Source of the DNA: an uncultured Porphyromonadaceae bacterium
GTDB taxonomy: Bacteria; Bacteroidota; Bacteroidia; Bacteroidales; Muribaculaceae
Length of the DNA stretch: 64,000 nucleotides
Direction: 5' to 3'
NCBI GenBank assembly: GCA_947175425.1
Contig: CAMWMR010000004.1
Coordinates: 1-64,000 of the forward strand
Shown: in pieces, positions 34,187-43,430 of the stretch
Position numbering within the stretch: position 1 is the stretch's first letter
How the letters are laid out: every line of letters begins with the position of its first letter
Position numbers and translations under genes: made by a program
The notes under the pieces: model-generated
Told to the model about the DNA's origin: nothing
The model's input: the letters and a program-made list of their open reading frames with translations, nothing else
Databases searched by the model: none

Positions 34187-35098
34187 ATGACACGAACACT
34201 TCATAACACTCTAAAAGCTCTGTTAATCACCATATGCATGCTCGCAGGAGCTAATGCTCGCGCGGCCGTGCTGTTCGACTACCCTTCTCCGCCCGATTCT
34301 ATCAATAATCTGCAGGAACGCTGCGACTACATTGTAGCACGTTTCTGGGAACGTTGCAATTTCGACCGCGCCATGCTCAACAAAGCACAATTTGCTTCTG
34401 CCTTCAGCGACTGGGTCGACATTATGCCGTACGCTTCAGCACAGACAGTACACTCGGCAATCGACAATCTCCTGGAGCGTTTCAACAAAAAAAATGATAT
34501 AACCCTGGAACTCGCCCGCATGGCCGAACGTTATCTCTACAGCGACAGCGCCGAGATTCGCTCCGAAGAACTCATGCTGCCTTTCGCGACTGCGGCGGCT
34601 AAAGTTAAAAAAGCACCAAAAGAGGAAAAAGCGCACTTCGAGAACATTGCACGCATACTGTCCTCAAGCTCCCTCAACGCAACAGTTCCACCTTTGGCTT
34701 TCACCCGAACCGACGGTTCTAAAGGCAATCTCGGCGAAATTACAGGTAAATCCGTACTCCTGTTTTTTGCAAATCCCGACGAACTCAAAAGCACCGTGGC
34801 ACGAATTCGACTTTCATCCGATATCAATACTTCCGAGCTCATCGAGCGCGGGGAACTCGCCGTGGTATATATAAACCCCGGAATATCAAACGCCAAATGG
34901 GTCGACGAGTGCAAAAATCTCCCCGAATCATGGACTTGCGTATCAATACCCGATGCCGCAAAATACTTCAATCTGTCCGAGTTCCCGAGCTTCTTCTTCC
35001 TCAACTCGCACCACGACGTTTTGGCAAAGAATCTCGATTCCGATTACCTGATCGGTGCATTCCGCACCGCTAACCAAGCACGCAAGCGCCATGAGTAA
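34187..35098 (+). CDS. Exported DUF5106-like thioredoxin-fold protein
   Basis: This 303-residue protein has signal peptide KALLITICMLAGANARA. The N-terminal helical half (CDYIVARFWERCNFDRAM) matches the DUF5106 pattern. The C-terminal half resembles a thioredoxin-like fold (GKSVLLFFANPDE, FPSFFFLNSHHDVLAKN) but lacks a CxxC pair, so redox activity is unlikely. The start at 34187 gives a proper signal peptide. It overlaps the mnmA start by 8 bp (ATGAGTAA). Confidence 0.7.
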   Translation: MTRTLHNTLKALLITICMLAGANARAAVLFDYPSPPDSINNLQERCDYIVARFWERCNFDRAMLNKAQFASAFSDWVDIMPYASAQTVHSAIDNLLERFNKKNDITLELARMAERYLYSDSAEIRSEELMLPFATAAAKVKKAPKEEKAHFENIARILSSSSLNATVPPLAFTRTDGSKGNLGEITGKSVLLFFANPDELKSTVARIRLSSDINTSELIERGELAVVYINPGISNAKWVDECKNLPESWTCVSIPDAAKYFNLSEFPSFFFLNSHHDVLAKNLDSDYLIGAFRTANQARKRHE

Positions 35099-36218
35099 GA
35101 AATCTGTTGCTGTTCTCGTGTCGGGTGGCGTCGACAGCGCCGTTGTTACCGAACTCCTAAGCCGAAATCCCGAGCTGGATCTCAACCTGTTCTACATCCG
35201 AATAGGCATGGACAACGGCGAAGGCGACTGCTCTGCCGAGGAAGACATCGAAATGTGCTCTCTGATTGCTCGAAACTACAAGCTCCCCCTCGAAGTAGTA
35301 TCGCTGCATCAGGAATATTGGGACAACGTTATGGACTACGCCCTGCGCACCGTTAAGGCCGGACTAACGCCAAATCCCGACATTATGTGCAACTCTCTCA
35401 TCAAATTCGGATTTTTCGAAGAACGTTGGGGACATGAATTCGACTTCACGGCTACAGGACACTACGCACGCACAATTTTCGACGAACAAAACCGTAAATG
35501 GCTCGGTACGGCAGTCGATCCCGTAAAAGATCAAACCGACTTTCTTGCACGCATTACCGGCGACCAGCTCGCGCACCTCATGTTCCCTCTGGGCGACCTC
35601 CCCAAAAGCAGCGTTCGCGAAATTGCCCGCGAAGCAAAACTCCCAAACGCCTTCCGTCGCGATTCCCAGGGTATTTGCTTCCTCGGCAAAATAAACTACA
35701 ACGACTTCATTCGCAGGCATCTCGGCGAACGACCCGGCCCGATTGTAGAAATAGAAACCGGACGAAAGCTCGGCGAACACCGTGGCTACTGGTTCCACAC
35801 AATAGGACAGCGAAAAGGCCTCGGACTGAGCGGAGGCCCCTGGTTCGTCGTGCGTAAAAACGTTCAGGACAACGTCCTCTATGTATCCCGAGGGTACGAC
35901 ACCGAAAAACAATACGGACGCACACTCCACCTTGCCGAAATGCGATTCATTACAATGGATCCGTGGGGATCCGACGCAGAAAACGATAACGGAGTGGAAG
36001 TCCGTTTCAAAAACCGACACAGCCCCGACTTCCTCCCCGGAAGAATTCGAAAAGTCGACGGCACTGCCGACGAATATATCATCGAATCCGATGTCAAAGT
36101 TCAAGGAATAGCGCCCGGACAATTTACTGCCGTATACGACAGCGATGCCAGGCTTTGCTACGGTTCCGGTATTATTACTGGAGCGCAAAACAGCAGCGGA
36201 CTATGGACAACAAAATAA
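35091..36218 (+). CDS. mnmA: tRNA-specific 2-thiouridylase MnmA
   Basis: This enzyme adds sulfur to U34 of tRNA Lys, Glu and Gln. It has 375 residues. The PP-loop is SGGVDSA (11-17). The catalytic cysteines are near 99 (NPDIMCN) and near 196 (SQGICFLG), and HTIGQRKGLGL lies in the central domain. The start MSKKSVAVLVSGG lies inside the end of the DUF5106 gene. The stop overlaps the next gene by 16 bp. Confidence 0.95.
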   Translation: MSKKSVAVLVSGGVDSAVVTELLSRNPELDLNLFYIRIGMDNGEGDCSAEEDIEMCSLIARNYKLPLEVVSLHQEYWDNVMDYALRTVKAGLTPNPDIMCNSLIKFGFFEERWGHEFDFTATGHYARTIFDEQNRKWLGTAVDPVKDQTDFLARITGDQLAHLMFPLGDLPKSSVREIAREAKLPNAFRRDSQGICFLGKINYNDFIRRHLGERPGPIVEIETGRKLGEHRGYWFHTIGQRKGLGLSGGPWFVVRKNVQDNVLYVSRGYDTEKQYGRTLHLAEMRFITMDPWGSDAENDNGVEVRFKNRHSPDFLPGRIRKVDGTADEYIIESDVKVQGIAPGQFTAVYDSDARLCYGSGIITGAQNSSGLWTTK

Positions 36219-36850
36219 GTCTTCACATATTAGGACTTTCCTACAGCCAGCTCCAGGCCGGCGCATACGCGCTTATACTTGCCGAGAACAACGGCCCGCG
36301 CCGAATCCCGGTTATTATTGGCGCTGCCGAAGCTCAGGCTATAGCTGTCGCTCTCGAAGGCATCCGAACTCCCCGCCCTCTCACGCACGACCTCTTTGTC
36401 AGTTTCGCGCACGCTTTCGGCGTTAAACTCAAAGAAGTGTTCATCTACCGTTTCGAGGACGGTATATTCTCTTCCGAACTCACTTTTAGCGACGGCGACC
36501 GTGTCGTTAAAATCGACGCGCGAACTTCCGACGCCATTTCAATTGCCCTGCGAACAAACACTCCTATATATACTACACCCGAAATCCTGGAACAGACAGG
36601 TTTTATAATCGACGAAAGCGAACTCGAACGCGATAACGCCGATAACGCCGACAACGAAAACAACGCGCCCGACGCCGACACATACAGCGACCGCGACGAC
36701 TACCACGCCGAACCGCGTCCCGAAAATTTCACCATCGAAGAACTCGAGCGAACTCTCGCTGCTTTAATCGACAGCGAAGACTACGAGGAGGCTGCCCGTA
36801 TCAGCGAAATCCTCGCCCGAAAAAAAGGAGAATCCGACAAAACTGAATAA
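36203..36850 (+). CDS. Bifunctional nuclease-like (DUF151) protein with UVR motif
   Basis: This 215-residue protein has an N-terminal BFN/DUF151 domain (about 1-130): LGLSYSQLQAGAYALILAEN, RRIPVIIGAAEAQAIAVAL and DARTSDAISIALR. An acidic linker encoded by a short imperfect GATAACGCC repeat follows. The C-terminal UvrB/UvrC motif is ELERTLAALIDSEDYEEAAR. The BFN family is described as DNase/RNase in plants and is widespread in Bacteroidetes; nuclease activity here is by family only. The start lies within mnmA. Confidence 0.85.
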   Translation: MDNKISLHILGLSYSQLQAGAYALILAENNGPRRIPVIIGAAEAQAIAVALEGIRTPRPLTHDLFVSFAHAFGVKLKEVFIYRFEDGIFSSELTFSDGDRVVKIDARTSDAISIALRTNTPIYTTPEILEQTGFIIDESELERDNADNADNENNAPDADTYSDRDDYHAEPRPENFTIEELERTLAALIDSEDYEEAARISEILARKKGESDKTE

Positions 36851-36860
36851 ATCATATACC

Positions 36861-38240
36861 ATGAACAATCTAACGACTAAAGTGCGTCTCAGCACTATGA
36901 ACTTCCTTGAATTTGCCGTATGGGGATCATACCTCATCTCCATGGGCATGTTCCTTGCTACTCACGGCCTTGGCGACAGTGTTTTTTGGTTCTACACAGT
37001 CCAGGGTCTTGTTTCAATTATTATGCCCGCGCTTATCGGTATCGTTGCCGACCGCTGGATTCCCGCTCAGCGCACACTAAGCCTCTGCCACCTCCTCGCA
37101 GGAGGTTTCATGATTGCTACGGGACTCGTCGCAGCGCACGACCTCGCTACTTACGGCTCGCTGCAATTCGCAAAGCTTTTTACTCTCTACACCCTCTCGG
37201 TGGCATTCTTCATGCCCACCATAGGCCTCAGCAACTCCGTGGCTTTCAACATCCTCGATCAAAAAAACATGGACACTATCAAGGACTTTCCACCTATCCG
37301 TGTTTTCGGTACTGTAGGCTTCATCGCAGCCGAGCTTTTCGTTAACTTCGCTTCTTTCGGAGGTACTACCGTACAGCACTCCTACTCGCAGTTCATCGTT
37401 TCGGGAGCTCTTAGCCTCCTGCTTGCGGTATACTGCCTCACCCTGAACAACTGCCCCTGCAAAAAAGGCGCATCCCGCTCTCTGGCCGACGCCCTTGGTC
37501 TCAAAGCGTTCTCGCTGTTCAAGGACCGTAAAATGGCCATTTTCTTCATCTTCTCAATGCTCTTGGGCGTTTCTCTCCAAATAACTAACAGCTACGGTTC
37601 CGACTTCATCAACTTCTTCGCCAACCCCGAACTCAGCGAATACGCCAACGGCTTCATGAACGGCTGGTGGGCCAAAAACCCCACATTCCTTATCTCTATC
37701 AGCCAATGCGCCGAAGCCCTCTGCATACTCCTCATTCCCTACTGCCTCCGTCGATTCGGCATTAAAGGCGTAATGCTTATCGCTATGTTCGCCTGGGTAC
37801 TCCGCTTCGGTTTCTTCGGAATCGGAAACACTAACTTCCCCGGAGTAGGCTACCTTCTCCTGTCTTGCATCGTATACGGCGTAGCTTTCGACTTCTTCAA
37901 CGTCTCAGGCGGCCTATATGTCGACAGTCAGACATCCCCCGAGCAGCGTTCTTCCGCTCAAGGACTGTTCATGCTCATGACAAACGGCATCGGTGCTTCT
38001 GTCGGTACATTCATTGCAGGCACATGCGTTGTAAACAAATTTGTAAAGGCTCCCGGGCTTTCTCTCGAACAGCAGCTTAACGGCTGGCACACCTCCTGGC
38101 TCATTTTTGCCGCTTACGCTCTCGTGGTAGCTGTTCTTTTCATGTTCATTTTCAAAGCTCCAAAAGCAGCCGACGAATCTAAAAAAGAAATATCGAAAGC
38201 CGAAGACTCTGTCGACGGCGGTGGTTTTGTTGAAAAATGA
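36861..38240 (+). CDS. Nucleoside MFS transporter (NupG-like)
   Basis: This 459-residue inner-membrane permease has about 12 hydrophobic segments. The N-terminal block (STMNFLEFAVWGSYLISMG) and IGIVADRWIPAQR are typical of the nucleoside:H+ symporter family. The loop NAFNILDQ-like motif is SVAFNILDQKNMDTIKDFPP. It likely imports nucleosides, consistent with the nucleotidase and guaA/guaB nearby. It ends in an ATGATAA overlap with rsmE. Confidence 0.88.
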   Translation: MNNLTTKVRLSTMNFLEFAVWGSYLISMGMFLATHGLGDSVFWFYTVQGLVSIIMPALIGIVADRWIPAQRTLSLCHLLAGGFMIATGLVAAHDLATYGSLQFAKLFTLYTLSVAFFMPTIGLSNSVAFNILDQKNMDTIKDFPPIRVFGTVGFIAAELFVNFASFGGTTVQHSYSQFIVSGALSLLLAVYCLTLNNCPCKKGASRSLADALGLKAFSLFKDRKMAIFFIFSMLLGVSLQITNSYGSDFINFFANPELSEYANGFMNGWWAKNPTFLISISQCAEALCILLIPYCLRRFGIKGVMLIAMFAWVLRFGFFGIGNTNFPGVGYLLLSCIVYGVAFDFFNVSGGLYVDSQTSPEQRSSAQGLFMLMTNGIGASVGTFIAGTCVVNKFVKAPGLSLEQQLNGWHTSWLIFAAYALVVAVLFMFIFKAPKAADESKKEISKAEDSVDGGGFVEK

Positions 38241-38956
38241 TAAGGTTTTACGCTCCACAACTCCCTCAATCTCCTCTCCTCCCCGCCGAGGAAAGCAGCC
38301 ACGCCATTCGAGTTCTCCGAAAGCGCATAGGCGATGAAATCGAGGCGGTCGACGGCATCGGTAACATTTACCGCTGCAGTATTATCGGCGATAGCTCTAA
38401 AGGAGCCGCACTGCAAATCCTCGAAACCATTCCGTGTCCAAAAGTATGGAATTGCAAAATAACTGTTGCTGTTGCCCCGACCAAGCACATGGACCGCATG
38501 GAATGGCTCGTCGAAAAGCTCGTCGAAATTGGAGTCGACAGAATTGTCCCTCTACGTTGCCGCCGCTCGGAAAGAAAGGAAATCAAAGTGGAGCGTCTCC
38601 AAAAAATCGCCGTCTCGGCAATGAAACAGTCGTTAAAAGCCGTACTCCCCGTAATCGACGAAAACACGCCTTTCAACGATTTCATGAAGGAGTGCGCCAT
38701 GTCCGATGCTTTGAAATTCGTCGGATACTGCGACGACTCCGTCGAACGGCGATTGCTCGCTCAAACCTACACACCGGGCAACAACGTAATTATTATGATT
38801 GGTCCGGAAGGCGACTTCGACCCCGAGGAAATCAACACTGCAATCAATGCCGGTTTCATTCCCGTCACAATGGGCGATAACAGGCTCCGTACCGAAACCG
38901 CTGCCTTAGTCGCCTGCGATACTGTTCACATTGTTAATCAAGTGCATAATCTATGA
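38237..38956 (+). CDS. rsmE: 16S rRNA (uracil(1498)-N(3))-methyltransferase RsmE
   Basis: This 239-residue SPOUT-class enzyme methylates U1498 of 16S rRNA. The N-terminal PUA-like domain has SHAIRVLRKRIGDEI. The central motif is KHMDRMEWLVEKLVEIGVDR, and the knot region has IMIGPEGDFDPEE and MGDNRLRTETAAL. Both ends overlap neighbours in ATGA, so it is embedded in the operon. Confidence 0.95.
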   Translation: MIRFYAPQLPQSPLLPAEESSHAIRVLRKRIGDEIEAVDGIGNIYRCSIIGDSSKGAALQILETIPCPKVWNCKITVAVAPTKHMDRMEWLVEKLVEIGVDRIVPLRCRRSERKEIKVERLQKIAVSAMKQSLKAVLPVIDENTPFNDFMKECAMSDALKFVGYCDDSVERRLLAQTYTPGNNVIIMIGPEGDFDPEEINTAINAGFIPVTMGDNRLRTETAALVACDTVHIVNQVHNL

Positions 38957-39777
38957 AAACAAACACATTCCAACGTCTTCAGAACCAAGGAGGATTCTTC
39001 CTCCTCGCAGGTCCCTGCGTTATCGAAGGCGAAGAAATGGCTTTTCAGACAGCCCGACATATCAAGGACGTGTGCCAACGTCTCGAAATTCCTTTCGTTT
39101 TCAAAGGAAGCTACCGCAAGGCTAACCGAAGCCGCCTCGATTCGTTCACCGGAATTGGCGACCTCGAAGCCCTTGGAATTCTCGCCGCTGTCGGGCGTGA
39201 ACTAAACGTTCCCGTTGTTACCGATATTCACACTCCGCAGGAAGCGGCTATGGCAGCCGATTTCGTCGATATCCTACAGATTCCCGCATTCCTTTGCCGG
39301 CAGACCGACCTCCTCATTGCAGCCGCCCACACAGGCAAAGCGGTTAACATTAAAAAAGGACAGTTCCTCGCCCCGGAATCAATGCGTTTTGCTGTCGACA
39401 AAGTCCGTGAATCAGGTTGCAACGATGTCGCTGTTACCGACCGCGGTACTTGCTTCGGCTACGGCGACCTCATTGTCGATTTCCGCGGAATTCCCGTTAT
39501 GCAGAACCTCTGCAATGCACCCGTTATAATGGACTGCACACACTCGCTGCAGCAGCCTAACACCGGCTCGGGTGTGACCGGTGGTAAGCCCGAACTCATC
39601 GAAACCATTGCTCGGGCGGCTGTCGCTACCGGTGCCGACGGCCTGTTTATGGAAACCCATCCAAACCCCGCTGTTGCTAAAAGCGATGGTGCAAACATGC
39701 TCAAGCTCGACCTCCTCGAACCGCTTCTCACTCGTCTAAAAGCTATAAGGAAAACTATCGATTCGTTCAACAAATGA
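38953..39777 (+). CDS. kdsA: 3-deoxy-8-phosphooctulonate synthase (KDO-8-P synthase)
   Basis: This enzyme condenses arabinose-5-phosphate with PEP to KDO-8-P for the lipid A inner core. It has 274 residues. The motifs are LAGPCVIEGEEMAF, FKGSYRKANRSRLDSFTG, DIHTPQEAAMAADFVDILQIPAFLCRQ (with the metal-site Cys near 12 in the first and the substrate loop later) and DGLFMETHPNPA. It overlaps rsmE and the TPR gene by 4 bp each. Confidence 0.96.
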   Translation: MKTNTFQRLQNQGGFFLLAGPCVIEGEEMAFQTARHIKDVCQRLEIPFVFKGSYRKANRSRLDSFTGIGDLEALGILAAVGRELNVPVVTDIHTPQEAAMAADFVDILQIPAFLCRQTDLLIAAAHTGKAVNIKKGQFLAPESMRFAVDKVRESGCNDVAVTDRGTCFGYGDLIVDFRGIPVMQNLCNAPVIMDCTHSLQQPNTGSGVTGGKPELIETIARAAVATGADGLFMETHPNPAVAKSDGANMLKLDLLEPLLTRLKAIRKTIDSFNK

Positions 39778-41381
39778 AAATACGCCACTTACTTATAGGC
39801 GCCGTTTTGGCAGGCGCTGCATCTTCTCATTATGCCTCCGCTCAAAGCAGTATTCAGAATCCGATGACTCAGGCTGTCCTCGCAGTTTATGCCGAGGAAC
39901 TCGCCGAAAACCCAAAGGATTATAACGTGCTCATGAGCCGCGCCGACGAGTACTATCGCCACAGCGAATACTTCAAAGCGCTCGACGACGTTAACAAAGT
40001 CCTCGAATACGCTCCCGCAAACGAAGACGATGTCCGCCTGCGTGCCTATGTCCTCCGCGCCGGAGTATACAACGAAACCAAACGCCCCGAGCAGGCGCTC
40101 CCCGACCTGCAGGCCGCCGCTGCTATTGCGCCCGATTCCTACTCGATTATATATCAAAAGGCTAACACCGAATACATGCTCGGTAAATATGCCGATGCAC
40201 GTGCCGACTATCAGAAACTCGAACGTCTCAACGCTCGCGGTATCGAGGGATACATCGGGCAGGCTCGTGTTGCTGTTAAGGAAAACAACCTCGGAGTGGC
40301 CAACGAAATGCTCGCTAAGGCTGTTAACATCGACCCCAACAATGCCGAGACATACGTTCGCCGCGCCTCTGTCCGCCGTATGATGGGCGACCATAACGGT
40401 GCCGTCGACGACCTCATTCTCGCTATCAGCAGCGATAATCGTCACCCTCGAGCAATGGCCGAACTCATCGACTACGGTAACACAAACTACCCTGCCACAA
40501 TGGCCGGCCTCTCAAACGCTATTGCTCAGGCACCACAGGTGGGTATGTTCCGGTACATCCGCGCTATGATTGCTCAGGCGCATTTCCACTACCTCGCCGC
40601 ACTCAACGACTACAAGACAATTCTCGACGAGCAGCTCTACAACTATCACGGAATTTACGCCTCTATGGCCGAATGCAATTACGGACTCGGAAACTACCGC
40701 GAAGCCCTCGACAACATCGACCGCGCTCTCTCAATGGTTCGCGACAATGCCGGACACTACGTCCTTAAATCGCAGATTCTTCGTGCCCTCGGACAAAACG
40801 ATGCCGCTATCGAAGCCGGTGCCGCTGCTCTCGCTGTCGACCGGCTCAACAATCCCGCTCTCGCGGAAATGGCGCTCGGATATGTCGCTACAGGTAACTT
40901 CGAGGAAGCCTCTAACCTTCTCGGCGAAGCTATCCTCAACGACGCCGAAAATCCAAAGTGGTACATGCTCCGTGCTTGGGTGCTCGAGAATTTCATGAAC
41001 CGAAGCACCGCAGCTCAACAGCTCTACGCTAAGGTGAGCGAAATGGATAATTTCTACCTCGATAACCCTCGCTCCCTTCGAGGTTTCGCAATGCTTTTTG
41101 CCGGTGACAACGAAGGCGCTACCCGTTGGATGGACAACATTATCAACAATGTAACCGATTACGACGGACTTGTCAACTACTACGGCGCCTGCTTCTACGC
41201 TCAGGCCGGTAACTTGGACAAAGCCATGAAATGCGCTCAAAAAGCCCTCGAACTCGGATATGCCGATTATCACAACTGGACCGAAGCTGTTGACGGAAAA
41301 GTAAACGTTGCACCTCTCCGCGACGACCTCAAGTTCCTCAACATGCTTCACCGCCACGACGCCATTTTCGGCAAAGAATAG
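39774..41381 (+). CDS. Exported TPR-repeat protein
   Basis: This 535-residue protein has signal peptide MKIRHLLIGAVLAGAASSHYASA. It carries about 11 tetratricopeptide-like repeats across its length (for example KALDDVNKVLEYAPAN, AEMALGYVATGNFEEASNLL and DKAMKCAQKALELGYADY). It is probably a periplasmic scaffold in an envelope complex. There is no catalytic domain. It is the last gene of the overlapping run that begins at 34187. Confidence 0.85.
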   Translation: MKIRHLLIGAVLAGAASSHYASAQSSIQNPMTQAVLAVYAEELAENPKDYNVLMSRADEYYRHSEYFKALDDVNKVLEYAPANEDDVRLRAYVLRAGVYNETKRPEQALPDLQAAAAIAPDSYSIIYQKANTEYMLGKYADARADYQKLERLNARGIEGYIGQARVAVKENNLGVANEMLAKAVNIDPNNAETYVRRASVRRMMGDHNGAVDDLILAISSDNRHPRAMAELIDYGNTNYPATMAGLSNAIAQAPQVGMFRYIRAMIAQAHFHYLAALNDYKTILDEQLYNYHGIYASMAECNYGLGNYREALDNIDRALSMVRDNAGHYVLKSQILRALGQNDAAIEAGAAALAVDRLNNPALAEMALGYVATGNFEEASNLLGEAILNDAENPKWYMLRAWVLENFMNRSTAAQQLYAKVSEMDNFYLDNPRSLRGFAMLFAGDNEGATRWMDNIINNVTDYDGLVNYYGACFYAQAGNLDKAMKCAQKALELGYADYHNWTEAVDGKVNVAPLRDDLKFLNMLHRHDAIFGKE

Positions 41382-41422
41382 TCAACCATTTTGAAAAATA
41401 GTTAAACATCGGCTCTCTGCTG

Positions 41423-41430
41423 TAACTTTG
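41423..41430 (+). promoter_or_regulatory. Promoter -7 box upstream of the DUF4924 gene
   Basis: TAACTTTG matches the consensus. The start codon is 305 bp further, with the inverted-repeat element in between, so the leader would be unusually long. Confidence 0.5.
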
Positions 41431-41487
41431 ACTCGCCCCTTGCGTCATATATACAGACAACAGCTGATTCTTACTATTGATTGATTT

Positions 41488-41658
41488 TATAAGTAAGTGT
41501 TGTAAATTAGTTTATGTTATAGTTTGGTTGAATGCTGGATGAGTTTCAACCTTGCGCGAAAAGAGCATAGCCGTAGCTCTGTGACTGACAAGTAAGCTTG
41601 AAAATCGCCTGCAGGCTGCCGGAATATGGTATAAACTAATTTTCAACACTTACTTATA
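41488..41658. mobile_element. MITE-like 171-bp element with 28-bp inverted termini
   Basis: The left arm 41488-41515 and right arm 41631-41658 pair with a single mismatch in 28 bp (TATAAGTAAGTGTTGnAAAT at the outer part). The 115-bp interior has no ORF but contains smaller stems (GAGC...GCTC; CCTGCAGG). No target-site duplication is evident. It could be a non-autonomous transposable element or a structured RNA. Confidence 0.5.
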
Positions 41659-41735
41659 CCGACCGCCGCTGAGCTGTGAAGCACATTGCGGCGGTTAAAA
41701 TTGTTATTAATAACAAACCCGTAAACTCAACCGTC

Positions 41736-42299
41736 ATGATTATTGCTTCGCAAAAACGTAAAGAAAATATAGCCGAATATCTCCTGTACATGTGGCAGAT
41801 TGAAGACATTATCCGCGCAAACGACCTCGATTTGGACAAAATCAAAAAGAATGTCATCGATCGATTCCCCGTTGAACCGCAGACGCTTCAGGAAATGGCC
41901 GACTGGTACGAATCGCTTATCGACATGATGCGCCGCGAAGATATTACAAAATCCGGACATCTGCAGATGAACAAGAACATCATCGGCGAGCTCGCCGAAC
42001 TCAACAAACGTGTTCTCGATGAACCGCGTTTCGATGAATACCGTAAAGAGTTCTACGCAACCCTGCCCTACATAGTCGAACTCCGGGCAAAAGCCGGCGA
42101 AGAACGTGTCGGAGAAATTGAAACCTGCTTCAACGCTCTATACGGAGTTCTTTTGCTCCGCCTCAAAGGTGCCGAAATATCAGCCGAAACTGCTAAAGCT
42201 GTTGCGCAGATTTCTAAATTCATTGCCCTTCTTAGCAAATACTTCTACCTCGACGAACACGATCAGCTCTTCAAAAACGAAGACACTCCCGAGTCTTGA
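41736..42299 (+). CDS. DUF4924 family protein
   Basis: This 187-residue, all-helical cytoplasmic protein belongs to the DUF4924 family. The opening is MIIASQKRKENIAEYLLYMW, followed by QIEDIIRAN, the family signature. There is no enzymatic motif. The start at 41736 is preferred to 41676, because the extra 20 residues follow the inverted-repeat element and do not fit the family. It is conserved in Bacteroidales and its function is unknown. Confidence 0.82.
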   Translation: MIIASQKRKENIAEYLLYMWQIEDIIRANDLDLDKIKKNVIDRFPVEPQTLQEMADWYESLIDMMRREDITKSGHLQMNKNIIGELAELNKRVLDEPRFDEYRKEFYATLPYIVELRAKAGEERVGEIETCFNALYGVLLLRLKGAEISAETAKAVAQISKFIALLSKYFYLDEHDQLFKNEDTPES

Positions 42300-42406
42300 T
42301 TTTACAAGAACCCGCCTCCAGGCACTTACTGCCATCCGCTATAAGCCACAATGTCAATGTACTCTTGCTGCTTCACCCCCGAACGAGGCGCGGTGGCAGC
42401 TACCGC

Positions 42407-42512
42407 GGAGTGTGTTTGAATTTTAATATTATCAAGATTTGGAATGCATTTTCGAGACTGAAAGCTAAAATCAGGCCGAAAAGACTTCTAAAGATTGGTT
42501 CAAACACACTCC
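42407..42512. repeat. 106-bp inverted-repeat-bounded segment
   Basis: Perfect 14-bp arms, GGAGTGTGTTTGAA (42407-42420) and TTCAAACACACTCC (42499-42512), enclose 78 bp without an ORF. The right arm abuts the stop codon of the next gene. It may be a terminator shared by convergent genes or a small MITE relic. Confidence 0.5.
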
Positions 42513-43166
42513 CTAACGAAGAAAGGCCTTGAGCCCTCGCTTCCGCTCGTAAATGCTTAGTTCAAACAAAATATCTTCCAAATACAGGTCCTCATACCCG
42601 TTAACCTCCCAATATGCCTCCAAAAACTCCGGAGGCAAAGGCGGAGGCGAACTCATGGTACGCTTACGCACCTTTGGCAGATAATCTTCTAACGGACGGT
42701 AATAATCCGGCACCTGATGACACGGACGTATCAACTGAATAATAATTACGGCATTCTCTAAGTGAATAGCCTCGCAGGCCACACGCAGCCAGTAGAAATT
42801 CCACTCCGTGGTACGGATCCAAATCACATTGAACGTACCGCCACGACAGCCGTACAGGCTGCGAGGAGTCGAATAGCGACACCGAAATCTTCTGCGACAA
42901 TACTGCATCGCAGGGTCCTTCAGATTATCCGCAATCACGCACAAGTCAGCCCCGTGATATTGATTTATCACGCCCGGATACACATGTTTATACACATAGT
43001 TTAGATACTCGAGAATCGTTCGCGTATAATCCACACCCTTTTTAGGTGCAATAACAATCCTCCCTCCTCCCGGACTCTTTCGCGCACGTTCTGCAGCAGT
43101 TATAAACTTGAGCTCCTGCTCGTTAAGTTGTCGTCCCGGAATAAAATCAGCATATTTTCTATTCAT
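42513..43166 (-). CDS. Unrecognised cytoplasmic protein
   Basis: This 217-residue protein has no recognised domain. The start is set at MNRKYADFIPGRQ (43166); 22 more codons upstream are AT-rich and poorly protein-like. It contains a Cys/Arg-rich stretch (MQYCRRRFRCRYSTPRSLYG) and several Tyr-Leu-Glu motifs near the C-terminus (YEDLYLEDILFELSIYERKR). It lacks a signal peptide and membrane segments. It is transcribed alone, converging on the DUF4924 gene. Confidence 0.6.
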   Translation of the reverse strand: MNRKYADFIPGRQLNEQELKFITAAERARKSPGGGRIVIAPKKGVDYTRTILEYLNYVYKHVYPGVINQYHGADLCVIADNLKDPAMQYCRRRFRCRYSTPRSLYGCRGGTFNVIWIRTTEWNFYWLRVACEAIHLENAVIIIQLIRPCHQVPDYYRPLEDYLPKVRKRTMSSPPPLPPEFLEAYWEVNGYEDLYLEDILFELSIYERKRGLKAFLR

Positions 43167-43430
43167 GGCAATTTGAATTTGAATTAATGGATGAATTAAT
43201 TTGAAATTTGATAAGAAAGTTGAACTCTTCAACTCTCACACTGCAAAATTACAACACAAATTTGCTTTTGTCAATACCTAAGCCCACATTTTTTGCATTT
43301 AACAAACACTTTTCCAACTCAATCTTCTCACATCCAAGAAATTGCCTTAAGCTTTTAACGAATGTTAAAAAACAGCCGTCAACCTTTCACACTAAAAAAC
43401 TGTTTATAAAGAACGAAAAAACATCACATC

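Larger units (their letters stand above)
41382..41735. other. Intergenic region with promoter and a short inverted-repeat element
   Basis: It holds a -7 box TAACTTTG (41423-41430) and a 171-bp element with 28-bp terminal inverted repeats (41488-41658). The following DUF4924 gene would be transcribed through the element. No ORF is supported. Confidence 0.6.
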
